64,000 nt of DNA, taken from contig NZ_SGWW01000001.1 of NCBI RefSeq assembly GCF_004216575.1, positions 682,001-746,000 of the forward strand, written 5' to 3'. Position numbers and translations under genes: made by a program. This DNA comes from Microcella putealis. GTDB taxonomy: Bacteria; Actinomycetota; Actinomycetes; Actinomycetales; Microbacteriaceae. Positions 52,377 through 60,139 of this stretch are shown piece by piece (positions within the stretch are counted from its first letter, which is position 1; every line of letters starts with the position of its first letter). Below the pieces are notes generated by a model, which was not told the origin of the DNA, did no database searches, and worked only from the letters and a program-made list of their open reading frames with translations.

Positions 52377-52404
52377 AAAGCCCCCGACATGAGCCGGGGG
52401 CTTT
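52377..52404 (+). terminator. Rho-independent terminator
   Basis: AAAGCCCCCG (52377-52386) pairs with CGGGGGCTTT (52395-52404), loop ACATGAGC, T-run at 52402-52405. Ends the DUF2200 unit; because of the A-run on the other side it may also stop the tRNA-Glu transcript on the minus strand. Confidence 0.9.
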
Positions 52405-52411
52405 TCGTTGG

Positions 52412-52484
52412 TGACCCCAGCGGGATTCGAACCCGCGTTACCGCCGTGAGAGGGCGGCGTACTAGGCCGCTATACGATGGGGCC
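52412..52484 (-). tRNA. tRNA-Glu (anticodon CTC)
   Basis: 73 bases. Acceptor GGCCCCA/TGGGGTC with discriminator A, anticodon stem CCGCC/GGCGG enclosing CTCTCAC (anticodon CTC, reads GAG), T arm GCGGG-TTCGAAT-CCCGC. CCA is not encoded. Confidence 0.95.
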
Positions 52485-52584
52485 GCGTCGCAACCCGTCG
52501 AGTATGCCACAGCCCGCGGGCGCCCACCAAACCGGGCCGACGTCGGATGCCGCGTCGGGCATCCGCCCCGAATTTCGGCGTGAT

Positions 52585-53493
52585 TCAGGGGGTCGGGGCG
52601 AGCACGCGAAGTGAGCGCGCATCCACCGTCGCCGTGACCGGCAGCGGAGCGACGCGCTCGCCGTCGGCGTACGCGACGACGCCCGCGGCGGCGACAGAGA
52701 CGCGGGATGCGCGGTGCACGATCACGCGCGGGTCGCCCACGTGCGTTCCGGCAAAGACGCGCGGGTAGATACGCAAGAACTGTAGGCGCGACAGCGGCTT
52801 CACGAGTACGACGTCGAAGAGTCCGTCGTCGAGTTTCGCGTCGGGTGCGACCTTCATCCCGCCGCCAAACGAGAGGTTGTTGGCGACCGCGACGAGCAGG
52901 GCGCGCTCGACCCGCGTCTCGCCATCGAGCTCGAGCGTGTACTCGATGGGCCGCAGCTTCGCGAGCTCGACGAGCAGCGCGAGCGTGTAACGGCTGCGCC
53001 CCCGCGGGAAGCGCATGCGGTTCGCCCGCTCGTTGACGAGGGCGTCGAATCCGGCCGAGAGGATGCACGCGAAGCGGGTCTCGCCCGTCGCGTGGGCGAT
53101 CGTGCCGGCGTCGATGACCCGCGGCGGCACATCGAGCTGCTCGGCGAGCATCCGAATCGCCGCCTCCGCGTCGTCGACGGGGATGCCCAGGCCCCGACAG
53201 ACGTCGTTGCCCGTGCCGCTCGGCACGATACCGAGGGGAATGCGACTGCCCTCGAGGGCCATCACGCCGAGGGCCACCATGCCGTCGCCGCCGACGACCA
53301 CGAGCGCGTCGGGCTTCTCGGTCAGGGCGCGGCGGGTGGCGTCGAGCAGCTGCGGGAAGTCGAGCTCGGTGAGGCTCACCACCTCGTGGCCGAGCCCACG
53401 CAGGGTCGTCACGACAGCAGGGCCCACCTCCCGCCCGCGCCCGAAGGCGGCGTTGGGGTTGATCGCGACGACGACGCGCTTACGCGCCCTCAT
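52585..53493 (-). CDS. Diacylglycerol/lipid kinase family protein
   Basis: 302 residues from ATG 53493. DAGK catalytic motif LVVVGGDGMVALGVMAL, then LGIVPSGTGNDVCRGLGIP and AGFDALVNERANRMR; C-terminal half with VANNLSFGGGMKVAPDA and LDDGLFDVVLV. Phosphorylates a lipid hydroxyl (diacylglycerol, or another lipid). Four bases downstream of the DUF156 repressor, hence probably under the same operator. Confidence 0.9.
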   Translation of the reverse strand: MRARKRVVVAINPNAAFGRGREVGPAVVTTLRGLGHEVVSLTELDFPQLLDATRRALTEKPDALVVVGGDGMVALGVMALEGSRIPLGIVPSGTGNDVCRGLGIPVDDAEAAIRMLAEQLDVPPRVIDAGTIAHATGETRFACILSAGFDALVNERANRMRFPRGRSRYTLALLVELAKLRPIEYTLELDGETRVERALLVAVANNLSFGGGMKVAPDAKLDDGLFDVVLVKPLSRLQFLRIYPRVFAGTHVGDPRVIVHRASRVSVAAAGVVAYADGERVAPLPVTATVDARSLRVLAPTP

Positions 53494-53497
53494 GGGC

Positions 53498-53779
53498 TCA
53501 GCTGCCCCGGTTATTCTGCAGCTCGTAGACGGCGATGAGCTCGGCGACGGCCTTCTCACGCTCGTCGCCGCCCGCGTCGAACATGTCGGTCACGTGCGTG
53601 CGCAGGTGGTTCTCGACGAGCAGCTTGTTGAGGCTCGAGAGGCTCTTCTGAATCGCGAGCGACTGAGTAATGATGTCGACGCAGTACTCGTCGGCGTCGA
53701 TCATCTTCTCGAGCCCGCGCATCTGGCCCTGCAAGATCTTGGTGCGGTGCAGGGCGCGCTTCTTGATGTCGTCGATCAT
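53498..53779 (-). CDS. CsoR/RcnR-family (DUF156) metal or thiol-stress repressor
   Basis: 93 residues. All-helical family fold: ALHRTKILQGQMRGLEKMI, then DEYCVDIITQSLAIQ, then LLVENHLRTHVTDMF. The sensor residues are Cys33, His58 and His62, so the C-H-C copper set of CsoR is changed to C-H-H, closer to Ni/Co RcnR; copper, nickel/cobalt or sulfur/aldehyde sensing all remain possible. A TACCCCC-A-GGGGGTA operator lies 14 bases upstream of its ATG, giving autoregulation. Confidence 0.92.
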   Translation of the reverse strand: MIDDIKKRALHRTKILQGQMRGLEKMIDADEYCVDIITQSLAIQKSLSSLNKLLVENHLRTHVTDMFDAGGDEREKAVAELIAVYELQNNRGS

Positions 53780-53792
53780 GCGACTGACTTTA

Positions 53793-53807
53793 TACCCCCA
53801 GGGGGTA
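53793..53807. promoter_or_regulatory. CsoR/RcnR-type operator, autoregulatory
   Basis: TACCCCCAGGGGGTA between the divergent repressor and MBL-fold genes, a 7+1+7 palindrome. Only one base more than the ATACCCCCGGGGGTAT at 9.5 kb, so one repressor could control both sites. Confidence 0.75.
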
Positions 53808-53848
53808 GACCCCGATCGTGCACGGCGCACGGGTTTAGGGTGTCGGGC

Positions 53849-54484
53849 ATGAAGCTGCAGAAGCACGAACATGCCTGTTTCACGGTTGAGCACGACGGTG
53901 CAACGCTGGTGGTCGATCCGGGGTCGTTCACCGAGGCTTTCTCGGTCAAGAATCTGGCCGGCATCGTCGTGACGCACGAGCACGCCGACCACGTCACGCC
54001 CGAGCACCTCGACCGGCTGCTCGACGGCCGTCCCGAGACTCCCCTCTTCGCCCCCCAGGGCGTCGCATCCGCGCATCCCGGATACGCGTGGCAGGTCGTC
54101 GACGGAGGCGACGTCGCAAACGCCGGCCCCTTCGCCCTCGCTTTTTTCGGCGGTCGGCACGCGGTCATCCACCGCTCGATTCCCGTCATCGACAACGTGG
54201 GCGTCATGATCAACGAGACGATCTACTACCCGGGCGACTCGTTCACGGTGCCCGACCGCGAGGTCGACGTGCTCGCCGTGCCGTCGAGCGCCCCGTGGCT
54301 GAAGATCGGCGAGGTCATGGACTACCTCGACTCGGTGCGGCCGCGCCGGTCGTTCCCGACACACGAGCAGGTCAACTCGGCAGCGGGGCAGGCAATGGCG
54401 AACGCGCGCATCGGGCTCGTGACCGAGCAGCACGGCGGCCAGTTCTTCCCGCTCGCCGCGGGCGACGAGCTCGAGTGTGACTAA
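53849..54484 (+). CDS. MBL-fold metal-dependent hydrolase
   Basis: 211 residues. Metallo-beta-lactamase-fold motif VVTHEHADHVTPEHLDRLL (HxHxDH), further metal ligands in FGGRHAVIH and YYPGDSFTVPD, and FPTHEQVNS near the end. Resembles UlaG/RomA-like hydrolases of phosphodiesters or lactones. Substrate unknown. Divergent from the DUF156 repressor and may share its operator. Confidence 0.88.
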   Translation: MKLQKHEHACFTVEHDGATLVVDPGSFTEAFSVKNLAGIVVTHEHADHVTPEHLDRLLDGRPETPLFAPQGVASAHPGYAWQVVDGGDVANAGPFALAFFGGRHAVIHRSIPVIDNVGVMINETIYYPGDSFTVPDREVDVLAVPSSAPWLKIGEVMDYLDSVRPRRSFPTHEQVNSAAGQAMANARIGLVTEQHGGQFFPLAAGDELECD

Positions 54485-54782
54485 CGTGGGTGACGGCAGC
54501 CCCGGCTTCGAGTCGCGCCGCGAGCGCACGGCCCGCCGCAGTGCGTGGCTGGTCACCGCAGTCGGCGTCGCGGTCACTGCCGTCGGCCTCGCCCAGCCGG
54601 TCTCGTTTGGATGGTTTGGGTGGCTGCCGGACGACCAGCAGGTGATCGTAACGACGCCGACCGTCGTTCTGCTGCACCCTGTCGCTGCTATCGGGCTCGT
54701 CATCTCGATCACCGCTGGGCTCGCTGCTGCGTTCTTCCAGGGCCGGCTTCATGGGCGTCGCCGGCGCTGGTGCTCTCTCTAG
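54477..54782 (+). CDS. Small two-helix membrane protein
   Basis: 101 residues from GTG 54477, overlapping the MBL gene by eight bases. Membrane helices around residues 24-42 (AWLVTAVGVAVTAVGLAQP) and 64-86 (VVLLHPVAAIGLVISITAG), basic tail. No family recognised. Ends in a CTAG shared with the stop of the convergent small gene. Confidence 0.6.
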   Translation: MTNVGDGSPGFESRRERTARRSAWLVTAVGVAVTAVGLAQPVSFGWFGWLPDDQQVIVTTPTVVLLHPVAAIGLVISITAGLAAAFFQGRLHGRRRRWCSL

Positions 54783-54991
54783 CGACCGGCGCGAGCCGGG
54801 GTACGACGCCGACGCGTCATCGGCGTCTCTAGCGGCCAGAACGGCAACACCAGCGACAGAAGCGCAACGAGCGGCCAGAGGGTCGCGGTCGCGATCGCGG
54901 CGACCACACCGGCGAGTGCCACGACGACCGTGATCGCGAGCAGTACCCGACGAATCACGCGAAGGTCGTCCCGCTTCTGAGCGTTAGCCAT
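54779..54991 (-). CDS. Small two-helix membrane protein
   Basis: 70 residues from ATG 54991. Two adjacent hydrophobic stretches (IRRVLLAITVVVALAGVVAA and LWPLVALLSLVLPFWPL) and an Arg-rich tail. The start lies within the end of the ASCH gene (8-base overlap), so the two are coupled. Function unknown. Confidence 0.65.
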   Translation of the reverse strand: MANAQKRDDLRVIRRVLLAITVVVALAGVVAAIATATLWPLVALLSLVLPFWPLETPMTRRRRTPARAGR

Positions 54992-55511
54992 ACCTAAGAG
55001 TAGCTCGCTCACCGTCGCGGTACTCCGGCGGCCACACGACGGTGAAGCGCTCGAGCACGATCTCCTGCTCAGGCGACCATGTGTCGCCGCGCGCGGCGGC
55101 GGTACGGCGCCAGTAGCGCTCGTGGCCCTCGCGCCAGGTGGCCAGCGTGCGGTCGTCCTCTCCCTCGTCGAAGGCGAACCGCGCATCCACCTCGTCGAAG
55201 GTCGCTAAGCGGAATTCGGTCGAGCGCATGATGACGCGCGGCGCACCCGCACCGTCGCAGGCAATCCAGTGCGAGCCGATGCGCGGCAGCTGCTGCCCCT
55301 CGGCGATGAACTCGACCACCAGCGCGGCCGTCGCCCGCTTCGTGCCGTCGAGCACGAGGCCGAGCAGTTCGTCGGCGAGCGCCGGCGAGTCACCGAAGTA
55401 TTCGACGACCCACTCCCCCGTCGCCGCCACGGCATCGGGATGCGCGGCCGCGTATTCGGCCCACATCACTTCGGCGGCCGCGCGGTCGGGTTCGGGAAGT
55501 GCGTCGTTCAT
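54984..55511 (-). CDS. ASCH domain protein
   Basis: 175 residues. ASCH (PUA-like) features: LVLDGTKRATAALVVEF, LPRIGSHWIACDGAGAPRVIM, TEFRLATFDEVDARFAFDEGE and the HERYWRR near the end. ASCH proteins bind RNA or modified nucleosides, some hydrolyse N4-acetylcytidine. No operon partner beyond the small membrane gene. Confidence 0.9.
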   Translation of the reverse strand: MNDALPEPDRAAAEVMWAEYAAAHPDAVAATGEWVVEYFGDSPALADELLGLVLDGTKRATAALVVEFIAEGQQLPRIGSHWIACDGAGAPRVIMRSTEFRLATFDEVDARFAFDEGEDDRTLATWREGHERYWRRTAAARGDTWSPEQEIVLERFTVVWPPEYRDGERATLRYG

Positions 55512-55517
55512 GAATAC

Positions 55518-55850
55518 CTACAGCCTCGGGTCTTGACGCTCGTGCAGAACTCGCAGAAGTGTGAGCGTCCGGTCGTCGTATCGGAAATACAGGGCGTGAC
55601 GAGGGTCACTCACCGTGCGGCGGAGCACACCTCGCAGGTGAAAAGATCGCACACCCCGAGAAAGCTCATCGCGGCGCCGAGACCCCTGCACTTCTGGATT
55701 CGCGAGTAGTGCCATGATCGCCTGCTCGATCAATTCTTCGTAGTCGTCTCGCGCACCCGGGCCGTACGAGGTGCCGCTCCACTCCAGCAGCTGGCGCAGG
55801 TCGTCTTTTGCCTCGGCTGCCACCCGAAGCAGGCGGCCGGCCCCCGACAT
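55518..55850 (-). CDS. RelE/ParE-family toxin
   Basis: 110 residues from ATG 55850. ParE pattern: VAAEAKDDLRQLLEWSGTSYGPGARDDYEE, IMALLANPEVQGSRR, VRSFHL, HALYFRYDDRTLTLLRVLHERQDP. Members poison DNA gyrase or cleave mRNA on the ribosome. TGATG overlap with the antitoxin gene upstream. Confidence 0.88.
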   Translation of the reverse strand: MSGAGRLLRVAAEAKDDLRQLLEWSGTSYGPGARDDYEELIEQAIMALLANPEVQGSRRRDELSRGVRSFHLRGVLRRTVSDPRHALYFRYDDRTLTLLRVLHERQDPRL

Positions 55851-56068
55851 CAGAGCGCTGACAAGTACGAGCGAAAGTCGCGTGCCGGCATGTCGTCGAA
55901 CCCTCCGGCCGCGACCGACTGCTCTGCGTCGGCAATCAGACGTCGAAGTTCAGCAATGTCGTCATCACCGGCGTCGAAGCTGTTCGCCAACTCACGGGCG
56001 AGCGCCATTCGGTCAGCCGGCGCCAACGCCAAGACTTCCGCCGTTAGTGCCTTGAGATCGCGGTTCAT
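55850..56068 (-). CDS. ParD/RelB-like antitoxin
   Basis: 72 residues from ATG 56068. Short, acidic and helical: VLALAPADRMALARELANSF, then DDIAELRRLIADAEQS and an FDDMPARDFRSYL tail that would wrap the toxin. Gene order antitoxin-toxin with overlapping stop/start is the rule for this class and gives the antitoxin a synthesis lead. Confidence 0.82.
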   Translation of the reverse strand: MNRDLKALTAEVLALAPADRMALARELANSFDAGDDDIAELRRLIADAEQSVAAGGFDDMPARDFRSYLSAL

Positions 56069-56138
56069 GCGGCGAGTGTACGCCGCACCTCCGACAGTGA
56101 CGTTGGCGACCCCGAAGAGCGATGACGCGCTGGGCGCC

Positions 56139-57065
56139 TCAGTCAAGCCCATCGATGTAGCGCAGCACGAGCCCCTCGCGCAGCGCCCACGGCGACACGG
56201 TCAGCGTCGACACCCCGAACACCTTCATCGCGGTGCGCAAGAGGATCGCGCCGGCGAGGATCTGATAGCTGCGCTCGGGCGTGATGCCCGGCAGGTACTG
56301 GCGCACATCTGACGGCATCTCGCGCATTGTCGGCTCCCACTCCTTGAGGCCCGAATAGTGAATCGGCGCCGGCGCCCCCGTGACCGGGTCGGCCGGGCCG
56401 CCCACGAGCCGCCCGAGCGAGCGAATGGTTTTGGATGTTCCCACCACCCGGGTGCGCGCCGGCCGGTCGGCAAAGATCGTGTCCCGCGCCTCCGTGAAGG
56501 CGGCCCGGGCGTGCGCCCGCAACTGTGACACGGCCTCGCGCGCGGGCGGGTCGTCGCGCAGAAAGTTGATGGTCGCGCGCCCCGCGCCGAGCGGCAGCGA
56601 CACCTGCGCGTCGGGGTACTCGTCGGCGCCCTGCGCGATCTCGAACGAGCCACCGCCAATGTCGAACAGCAGAATCTCCCCGGCCGACCAGCCAAACCAG
56701 CGGCGCACGGCGAGCATGGTGAGTCGCGCCTCGTCGTCCCCCGTCAATACCTGCAGCTCCACGCCCGTCTCGCGGGTGATGCGGGCGAGCACCTCCTCGC
56801 CGTTCGCCGCCTCGCGAATCGCGGAGGTGGCCGTCGCCATGACGTCGTCGACGCCGATCTCGGCGACGGTCGCCGCCGCCTTCCCAATTGCGTCAACGAG
56901 CATCCGCTGCCCCTCGTCGGTGATCGCGCCGTCGTCGTCGATGAAGCGCATGAGTCGCAGCACCGAGCGCTCCGAGTGGTACGGCACGGGGCTCGCACCG
57001 GGGTGCGCGTCGACGATGAGCAGGTGGACGGTGTTCGACCCAACGTCGATGACTCCGAGGCGCAT
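56139..57065 (-). CDS. Ppx/GppA-family phosphatase
   Basis: 308 residues from ATG 57065. Sugar-kinase/Hsp70 fold: [60 protein letters not shown] and VVGTSKTIRSLGRL. Hydrolyses inorganic polyphosphate or pppGpp. Its first 28 codons and upstream region are duplicated at 61.2 kb, marking the ends of the inserted island. Confidence 0.93.
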   Translation of the reverse strand: MRLGVIDVGSNTVHLLIVDAHPGASPVPYHSERSVLRLMRFIDDDGAITDEGQRMLVDAIGKAAATVAEIGVDDVMATATSAIREAANGEEVLARITRETGVELQVLTGDDEARLTMLAVRRWFGWSAGEILLFDIGGGSFEIAQGADEYPDAQVSLPLGAGRATINFLRDDPPAREAVSQLRAHARAAFTEARDTIFADRPARTRVVGTSKTIRSLGRLVGGPADPVTGAPAPIHYSGLKEWEPTMREMPSDVRQYLPGITPERSYQILAGAILLRTAMKVFGVSTLTVSPWALREGLVLRYIDGLD

Positions 57066-57126
57066 GGGTCGAGCGTAGGCCCCGGAAACGACGAAACCCC
57101 CGCACGTTCGCGGGGGTTTTTCGCTG
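56981..57126. repeat. Left direct repeat bounding the island (within ppx)
   Basis: 146 bases covering the first codons of ppx, its promoter and a terminator hairpin, about 95 percent identical to 61170-61314. This copy belongs to the intact ppx. Differences are a few substitutions and a changed terminator loop. Confidence 0.88.
57094..57119. terminator. Terminator hairpin at the left island edge
   Basis: AAACCCCCGC (57094-57103) pairs with GCGGGGGTTT (57110-57119), T-run to 57121 on the plus strand. Equivalent to the hairpin just past tRNA-Gln at 61.3 kb, so it was probably the tRNA terminator before the island entered. Confidence 0.8.
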
Positions 57127-57230
57127 ACGTACGCGACCTCTGTTCCAATCAATAGGAACTGCCGTTTACCCCCGATGAACTGCGGAACCTCGCATAGCGG
57201 GGCGACAGGGTCAACTACAAGAGAGTTGTT

Positions 57231-57566
57231 GTGAAGTACCAGGCTCACGAACCTTCACGGCGTCTTGCCGCGATCAAGTCAGAGTAGCTGTCCCAGCGGG
57301 CAAGCGCGGGTGAAAGTGCTCGTTCGCTGGCACGAGAGGTTGGTGTTGCTACGTCAGCGCTCGTTCGGGTGTTTCGCGAGCAAGGGGTCGCCGTCCGGAG
57401 GCGCAAGGTCAGTCCCGATGAAGTGCGTTCACTGGCCAACGCCTTCAAGGCGGGGCAGACAGTCGCACAGCTCGAAGAGTGATTCACGTTGTCACATGGA
57501 GCAGTGCTTCAAGCGCCACACCGCGCGGAAAATGCGAAGCGAGCGAAGCCACCGCGCAAACGCTAA
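57231..57566 (+). pseudogene. Decayed HTH (recombinase/transposase-like) gene
   Basis: One reading frame from GTG 57231 to TAA 57564 holds two in-frame stops (TAG 57285, TGA 57480). Between them the translation is a tandem helix-turn-helix: ARSLAREVGVATSALVRVF, then RRKVSPDEVRSLANAFKAG, and after the second stop FTLSHGAVLQAPHRA. This resembles DNA-binding tails of resolvases or IS transposase helpers. Likely remnant of the machinery that moved the island. Confidence 0.6.
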
Positions 57567-57623
57567 CTTTCATCCCTGACAGAGTGAGCACACGGGCTCA
57601 TATTCAATCGCAGATGAGGATGA

Positions 57624-58955
57624 ATGGAATTCAGCAACAGAGAGATCGCGGCCGGGCTACTTATTGCCCTTGGAGTGATTCTTCTTGTCGCCCTCCCCAA
57701 GACCCGTCCCGCTTTTCTCAAGGGTCTTGTCCATGTATCCAAGGCCCTGTTCCAATGGAAGCTTCTGCTCCTTTTCGTCCTGTACTTCGCCTACGCCGTG
57801 GCGATCGTTGCTTTCGCTGGCACGTTTGGCTGGTGGGATACATCACTACTGTCAGTGACCATCCTGGCGGTTCTAGTCACGGGGCTCCCGATCTTCATGA
57901 ACGCACACAACTACAAGACGGGATCAGATCTGATTGGCAAGGTCGTGCGCGAAGTCGTCGGCATCACCGCACTGATGATCACGTATCTCAACCTGGGCGA
58001 GTTCCCAATTTGGGGTGAGCTCATCCTCCAGCTCCTACTGATGCCTATCGTCGCACTCATCGCGTTTACGTCGCACATGCCTGAGGCGAGGAAGTTTGCT
58101 CGATTCTTCGAAATCGTGCTCGGCTTGATCGCGATCGGTCTACTCATCTCCACGACAGTGACGTTGATGAGCGATACGCGGACGTTCGACTGGCTGTACG
58201 AGCTCCGAGCATTCGCGGTCTCGGTATGGCTTCCAATCGCCTTGATCCCGTTCGTCTACGTGGCCGCACTGCTCATGCAGATCGAACTTGGCCTGGTGCG
58301 CCTACGGATGCACAACAAGCAGCTGCCACCACCAATCCGCGTCCGCCTCGCACTCATCCTCGGCTTGCGCGGTAGCCTGCGGAACGCCTCACGCTTCAGT
58401 GGGCTTTGGATAACGGAGATGGCAGCCCAGCGGACCTTCAAGGGCGGACTCGCCTTCATGAAAAGGTATCGCGAGGCCGTCAAGACCCGTGTGGCGGAGC
58501 AACGCGCCCGCGACCGTCAGCTTCGCGAACGAACAGGGCAACGCGGCTTCGACGATGCAGGCATGTGGCTCGATCGACGTGAGTTTTACGAGACACGCGA
58601 GTTACTGGATGACATGTGGTGTACGCAGACCGCAGTCTTCCGAAACCGCAAGCAGTACGTCAATGAGCCATTCCTTCTCTCGTCTTTCCACTTGAAGAAG
58701 CTCCCAAAAGATCACGGAGTTAGGATCATGCTGGCGAAGAACAATCATGCTTGGTATGCATGGCGAGAGACGGCAGGCGGGTACTACTTCGGTTCCGGGG
58801 GATCAAAAGATGTCGATGCAAAGTGGCGCTACGACGGGGCCGAGCCACCGAGCGGTTTCCCGCGCCCAGGCCTACGGGGTTGGGTAGACCTCGCAGTGAG
58901 CGAGAAGTCTCAGGAGTGGGCAACCACACGGGACCAACCAATACGGACGGTCTAG
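57624..58955 (+). CDS. Unknown polytopic membrane protein in the defence island
   Basis: 443 residues from ATG 57624. Seven hydrophobic helices within residues 8-225 (for instance LLIALGVILLVALPKTR, LLLLFVLYFAYAVAIVAFAG, IALIPFVYVAALLMQIELG), then a basic cytoplasmic part of about 200 residues with helical LAFMKRYREAVKTRVAEQRARD and a beta-rich end (NNHAWYAWRETAGGYYFGSGG). AT-richer codon use than the core genes. No family recognised. Its placement beside CBASS makes a phage-defence role possible. The stop overlaps the convergent gene in a CTAG. Confidence 0.78.
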   Translation: MEFSNREIAAGLLIALGVILLVALPKTRPAFLKGLVHVSKALFQWKLLLLFVLYFAYAVAIVAFAGTFGWWDTSLLSVTILAVLVTGLPIFMNAHNYKTGSDLIGKVVREVVGITALMITYLNLGEFPIWGELILQLLLMPIVALIAFTSHMPEARKFARFFEIVLGLIAIGLLISTTVTLMSDTRTFDWLYELRAFAVSVWLPIALIPFVYVAALLMQIELGLVRLRMHNKQLPPPIRVRLALILGLRGSLRNASRFSGLWITEMAAQRTFKGGLAFMKRYREAVKTRVAEQRARDRQLRERTGQRGFDDAGMWLDRREFYETRELLDDMWCTQTAVFRNRKQYVNEPFLLSSFHLKKLPKDHGVRIMLAKNNHAWYAWRETAGGYYFGSGGSKDVDAKWRYDGAEPPSGFPRPGLRGWVDLAVSEKSQEWATTRDQPIRTV

Positions 58956-59440
58956 TCGCGGCCGCGACCACGGTGGCGCTTGCGTCTGTCGCGGGCTCGC
59001 AGCGCCTTCTTATGTGGCTTTCCGTCGACCTCGTCTCGAGCGAGCTCAAGCTATGCCTTCGTGAGGCGGAAGACATCCGCCTTCGGACGGGATACAGAGA
59101 AAACGCCCACGGTTCGCAGCTTGTGCGCCACTTTGTACGTGCTTGTCGTGGCGGTACGGTGACGGCCCACGATTTGGTTTGAACAACCCTGACGGCTGGC
59201 GCGTAGCGCGGCGAAGACGCGACCAGCGGACTGCGGCATAGCAGGGAAAGCTCTCGTGAAGGCCACCCGGTGCGCGGTAGCCTCAGCGTCAGTAAGGTCG
59301 GCGGCCGGGGCGAAGTACTCTTGGAGCTCACGCTGCGCGTCGCCTGGGATGTTGGGGAAGGCGTCGCCGTCGTTCACCTGCCAGAGTCGTGCGGGGAAGT
59401 GCCGGATGGTGAGGTAGTCGTGGTTGGCGAGTCTTGGCAT
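58952..59440 (-). pseudogene. Conserved hypothetical gene interrupted by an in-frame amber codon
   Basis: ATG 59440 (MPRLANHDYLTIRHF) reads 129 codons to TAG at 59053-59051, ending FRLTKA. In the same frame coding continues LELARDEVDGKPHKKALRA and a basic tail to TAG 58952, in the usual CTAG overlap with the facing gene. The 162-codon whole looks like the ancestral gene, now cut by one nonsense change or read through. The N terminus resembles small actinobacterial proteins of unknown function that begin MPRLxNxDYL. Same strand as the CBASS genes, 54 bases downstream. Confidence 0.55.
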
Positions 59441-59494
59441 GCGGACAACTCGCGATGCGCAGCTCCTACACGATTGCAGGCATGAGCCGGTTCG

Positions 59495-60139
59495 TCACCG
59501 CGAATCCTTTTGACCCTTCACGTACGTGAAGATGTCGGTTCCACCCTTGAAGTCTTCTGCGTACTCGGTCGACCTGCGTTCCAGCGTCAGCTTGCCCTTG
59601 GAATCGCGGTCGGTCCAGTAGCTGCCGGCGACGCGCTGCGCTGGGTGACCGACAATCGAAAGAACACCTGATCCGTGATGAATAGGGCTTTTGGCGCGAA
59701 GGTCGACCTGCGGCTCGTTGGTATAGACGTAGTGGATGAGCCATGATCCGTCCTCCTTGATGACCCGAGCGATGGACGACTTGGACTTGGACTCGTTCGA
59801 GATCAATATGACTGATGCATTCGAGCTTGTTTGCCGGATAACGATATAGACCGTCTTGGGATCCGGGGACTTCTTCGTCTCCGGATCAATCCAGAGCGAA
59901 TCGAGCGTCGCCTCCCAAGTTCCACTGACATCTCTCGGAACACCAGGCAGGAGCTGGAAAGGTCGAAGCTTCCACGCCCACTGGTCCCACAAGATAAGCA
60001 GCAGCGAACAGAAAAAGACAGCGAGCGAGAAGAAACGAAGAAACTCGATGTTCGGCGTGCCGGTGGTGATCCAGGAGCCGACCACGAAGACGGCGGAGAT
60101 GATGACAGCCATTGCGGTGAGGAGCGTCTTGCCGACCAT
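59495..60139 (-). CDS. cap15: Cap15-like CBASS effector (two TM helices, beta barrel)
   Basis: 214 residues from ATG 60139 (TGATG with the CD-NTase stop). Two N-terminal membrane helices (about 5-25 and 36-51), then a beta-rich domain opening DVSGTWEATLDSLWI, with alternating strands VYIVIRQTSSNASVILIS, WLIHYVYTNEP and VAGSYWTDRDSKGKLTLE. This is the architecture of Cap15, in which a cyclic nucleotide binds a lipocalin-like barrel and triggers oligomerisation that disrupts the inner membrane. Assignment rests on architecture and the CD-NTase partner. Confidence 0.82.
   Translation of the reverse strand: MVGKTLLTAMAVIISAVFVVGSWITTGTPNIEFLRFFSLAVFFCSLLLILWDQWAWKLRPFQLLPGVPRDVSGTWEATLDSLWIDPETKKSPDPKTVYIVIRQTSSNASVILISNESKSKSSIARVIKEDGSWLIHYVYTNEPQVDLRAKSPIHHGSGVLSIVGHPAQRVAGSYWTDRDSKGKLTLERRSTEYAEDFKGGTDIFTYVKGQKDSR

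Noticed and set aside
59051..59053. Amber codon as a pyrrolysine or programmed recoding site
   Set aside because: No pyrrolysine genes or recoding signals are seen, and the gene lies in a decaying island. A nonsense mutation is the simpler reading.
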